Assembly (NCBI GenBank): GCA_900618795.1
Contig: UYJD01000009.1
Coordinates: 751,823-815,822 of the forward strand
DNA: 64,000 bases
Reading direction: 5' to 3'
From: Cyanodermella asteris
Lineage: Eukaryota > Ascomycota > Lecanoromycetes > Ostropales > Stictidaceae
Made by a program: the position numbers and the translations under genes. Positions 62,153 through 64,000 of the stretch are shown here, one piece after another. Numbering within the stretch: the stretch's first letter is position 1; every line of letters begins with the position of its first letter. Under the pieces are notes generated by a model, which made no database searches, was not told the DNA's origin, and saw only the letters and a program-made list of their open reading frames with translations.

Positions 62153-63937
62153 ATGTCCGACAGCTCGCAGGGTCCGTCGCCTGCCGACATCATTTCCTAC
62201 GTCGGTATTCCTCTCGCCGTCCTCGGAGTGGTCCCGATCTTCTACACCTTCATCAATTCTCTCGTCACAGCCTACAATATCCGCCGCAAGTTGCGCCGAA
62301 ACGCAGTCACAAATGGCGTGACGCGCTCCAGCGTCTTGTCCGGCATCATAGAGTGCGAGTTTCCGCGCTTCAGCCTCACACCTCCGGACCGCGATGACCC
62401 GGACTACTGGACTCTCAATCCCCATCCGACTCGGCTGAAAGGTGGGTCCTGGACCATCTTCAATTGGAACAAGCTCGCTACGGGACGCAAGTTGTATCGT
62501 GTCCAATTTAGTTCCGACATGCAGGTTCCACAGGCGGAGATCAATTTCGAGGAGTTGTTGGCGTTTTTGGTCGATCGAGGGGCGAGACCGGATCCGAAGG
62601 GGTGGAGGTTGTTGAATATGGCGGGATTGTGGACGCCAGCGAACACGAGCCTGTTGCTGAGTGCTGATAGTAAGGAGAGCGTGTTGAGAGTCGCCTTTCC
62701 GGAGGATTCGGATGGCATTTTGAGTCTTGCTTTGCAGTGGAGAGTTGGATGGGAGAATGCAAATGCTGAAGATGGGCTGCCGCCGCATTGGATGAAGCTG
62801 AAGGATGGACGATTGCCGAGAGATGCAGGCAAGGTCATCACGGGTACCGAGAAGGTAATTGAGGACACAGAAGCGAAGGATGCAGAGAGGAAAGATGCCA
62901 ACGGCGATGTTCCTCAGACGGACGAGAAGAAGCCGGCACTCGAATCCGTCCGAGCAGCACAAGCATCAGACAACACAACGGAGACAAACACCAAATTCCC
63001 GTCCGCAGTCACAATCCACCTCAGCATGAAATCTTCCATCCCAGTCATCGACAACATCCAATCCGCCGCCCACCCCTCCTCCCACCGCCCTTCCATGATC
63101 AATTCCAACTCCTACATTTCCCACGGCTCATCCTCAAACTGGCTCGCCGTCCTCGCTACCGCGCTTGGAACCCTCCAAGGCGCACCTATCTATACAATAC
63201 ACCTGCCCGAAGACTTCTCCACCCTCGCGGCAAAGGACACACTGCCATGCGGCGTCCTAGTTACGGCCGGCATCCTCGAGGAAACCGAATCGCCCTCCTG
63301 GGCGACCGTTTACGACCCGAACGAAGACGCGCGCGAATCTCACGACCGATTCGTCAGAGAGTCAATGGAGAGGAATGCCGAGATGCAACTACCGCCGGCG
63401 CAACGTGCCGCTGCGGCGAAGTTGCGCGAAAGCAGACAATTTCACGACTTCTCCCAGCGGAGCATACAGCGAATGCAACGGGACAAGGAACGGCGGGAGA
63501 GACGCGAGCGGGAAGCGCTCGAGAGCACGCGGCTGAGCACCGAGATTGCGGCTGCAGCTGCATTGCGGAAGCTGAGTCAAGTGGAGCGCCACGAGCGTGG
63601 TCTCGAAGTGGTTTCGGCGGATAAAGCGAGCTTGTATCGGCCGTGGACGGATGTGAGAGCTGCTGCCGAGACGATTCTGTTCATGATGGTGACGGAGGAG
63701 CAGGTCGGCAAAGGTGTCGGCGCGGTTCTCGAGAGGTGGAAAGTCTGGACTGATCGTGGGGGTATGAACAAGGAGGACTTTGACCTCGTGTGTGGGACTG
63801 GTGAGGCGTGGAGGTGGTTTGCGTATGCGGTCGTTGCCATGGCACTGTTGAAGGAGGCGGGGAAGAATAAGGAAAGCACTCTTGCGTTGGATTTGCAGGA
63901 TTGTGTGCGGGCTTGGAAAAGGGTTAGGTTGGGCTGA
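62153..63937 (+). CDS. membrane-anchored hypothetical protein
   Basis: Single exon, 594 residues from the ATG at 62153 (MSDSSQGPSPADII). One clear membrane span lies at residues about 14-36 (YVGIPLAVLGVVPIFYTFI), followed by basic residues (NIRRKLRRN), so most of the protein probably faces the cytosol. A conserved-looking segment follows (ECEFPRFSLTPPDRDDPDYW, GSWTIFNWNKLATGRKLYR). After a charged linker (about 235-290) comes a second globular part (NWLAVLATALGTLQGAPIYTIHLPEDF). A long Arg/Glu/Ala-rich coiled coil covers about 415-480, and a helical end contains GTGEAWRWFAYAVVAMALL. I recognise no family. The layout is of a conserved fungal protein of unknown role. The stop is 63 bases from the window end. 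Confidence 0.75.
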   Translation: MSDSSQGPSPADIISYVGIPLAVLGVVPIFYTFINSLVTAYNIRRKLRRNAVTNGVTRSSVLSGIIECEFPRFSLTPPDRDDPDYWTLNPHPTRLKGGSWTIFNWNKLATGRKLYRVQFSSDMQVPQAEINFEELLAFLVDRGARPDPKGWRLLNMAGLWTPANTSLLLSADSKESVLRVAFPEDSDGILSLALQWRVGWENANAEDGLPPHWMKLKDGRLPRDAGKVITGTEKVIEDTEAKDAERKDANGDVPQTDEKKPALESVRAAQASDNTTETNTKFPSAVTIHLSMKSSIPVIDNIQSAAHPSSHRPSMINSNSYISHGSSSNWLAVLATALGTLQGAPIYTIHLPEDFSTLAAKDTLPCGVLVTAGILEETESPSWATVYDPNEDARESHDRFVRESMERNAEMQLPPAQRAAAAKLRESRQFHDFSQRSIQRMQRDKERRERREREALESTRLSTEIAAAAALRKLSQVERHERGLEVVSADKASLYRPWTDVRAAAETILFMMVTEEQVGKGVGAVLERWKVWTDRGGMNKEDFDLVCGTGEAWRWFAYAVVAMALLKEAGKNKESTLALDLQDCVRAWKRVRLG

Positions 63938-64000
63938 TAATGATTTTCAATGATCTTTTCGAGCTGCATTGTATCCATATTTCGAGAGTGGAGCCTCAGA

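Overview
The window is nuclear DNA from a filamentous ascomycete (Pezizomycotina). Single-copy housekeeping genes have long open frames broken by few short introns (49-116 nt, mostly GTRNGT...CTRAY...YAG). The domain set (2EXR, DUF7587-like, Zn2Cys6, Goodbye-NACHT receptor, Sho1) is typical of that group. A Dothideomycete, perhaps from the Mycosphaerellales, is my best guess, but this is inference from protein style only. I found no transposon, viral fossil, CRISPR array, rRNA or convincing tRNA.

Left part (1-31 kb), a dense core block: a 2EXR/F-box-like gene with a frame break; a Gcs1-type ArfGAP; the diflavin reductase Tah18; an unrecognised nuclear-looking protein; a GNAT acetyltransferase; the very large THO complex subunit Tho2; the PI3-kinase Vps34, divergent from the electron-transfer flavoprotein beta subunit; a DUF7587-like protein; the retromer subunit Vps17, divergent from mitochondrial EF-G2 (Mef2); then two hypothetical genes with a stretch of coding-like debris between them. 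Several products act in membrane traffic (ArfGAP, Vps34, Vps17) or mitochondria and Fe-S biogenesis (Tah18, ETF beta, Mef2), but they show no operon-like logic.

Middle (31-41 kb): about 4.6 kb without a supportable gene, containing a perfect 10-bp inverted repeat. It leads into a 1607-residue, mostly disordered protein with a C-terminal methyltransferase-like domain.

Right part (41.8-54 kb), accessory in character: a glutathione S-transferase divergent from a Zn2Cys6 regulator, an NmrA/SDR-like reductase, a small hypothetical gene, a remnant of a class I/II aminotransferase, a UPF0303/HbpS-like gene, and an 1838-residue NOD-like receptor (Goodbye, NACHT, TPR-like, ZZ-like zinc finger, long Pro/Gln/Tyr-rich tail). 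The receptor is the most interesting locus.

The right end returns to core genes: the osmosensor Sho1, a Bor1/SLC4-type anion transporter, and a membrane-anchored hypothetical protein. Exon boundaries given in the entries were read by eye from splice signals and frame agreement. They are models, not transcript-supported structures.
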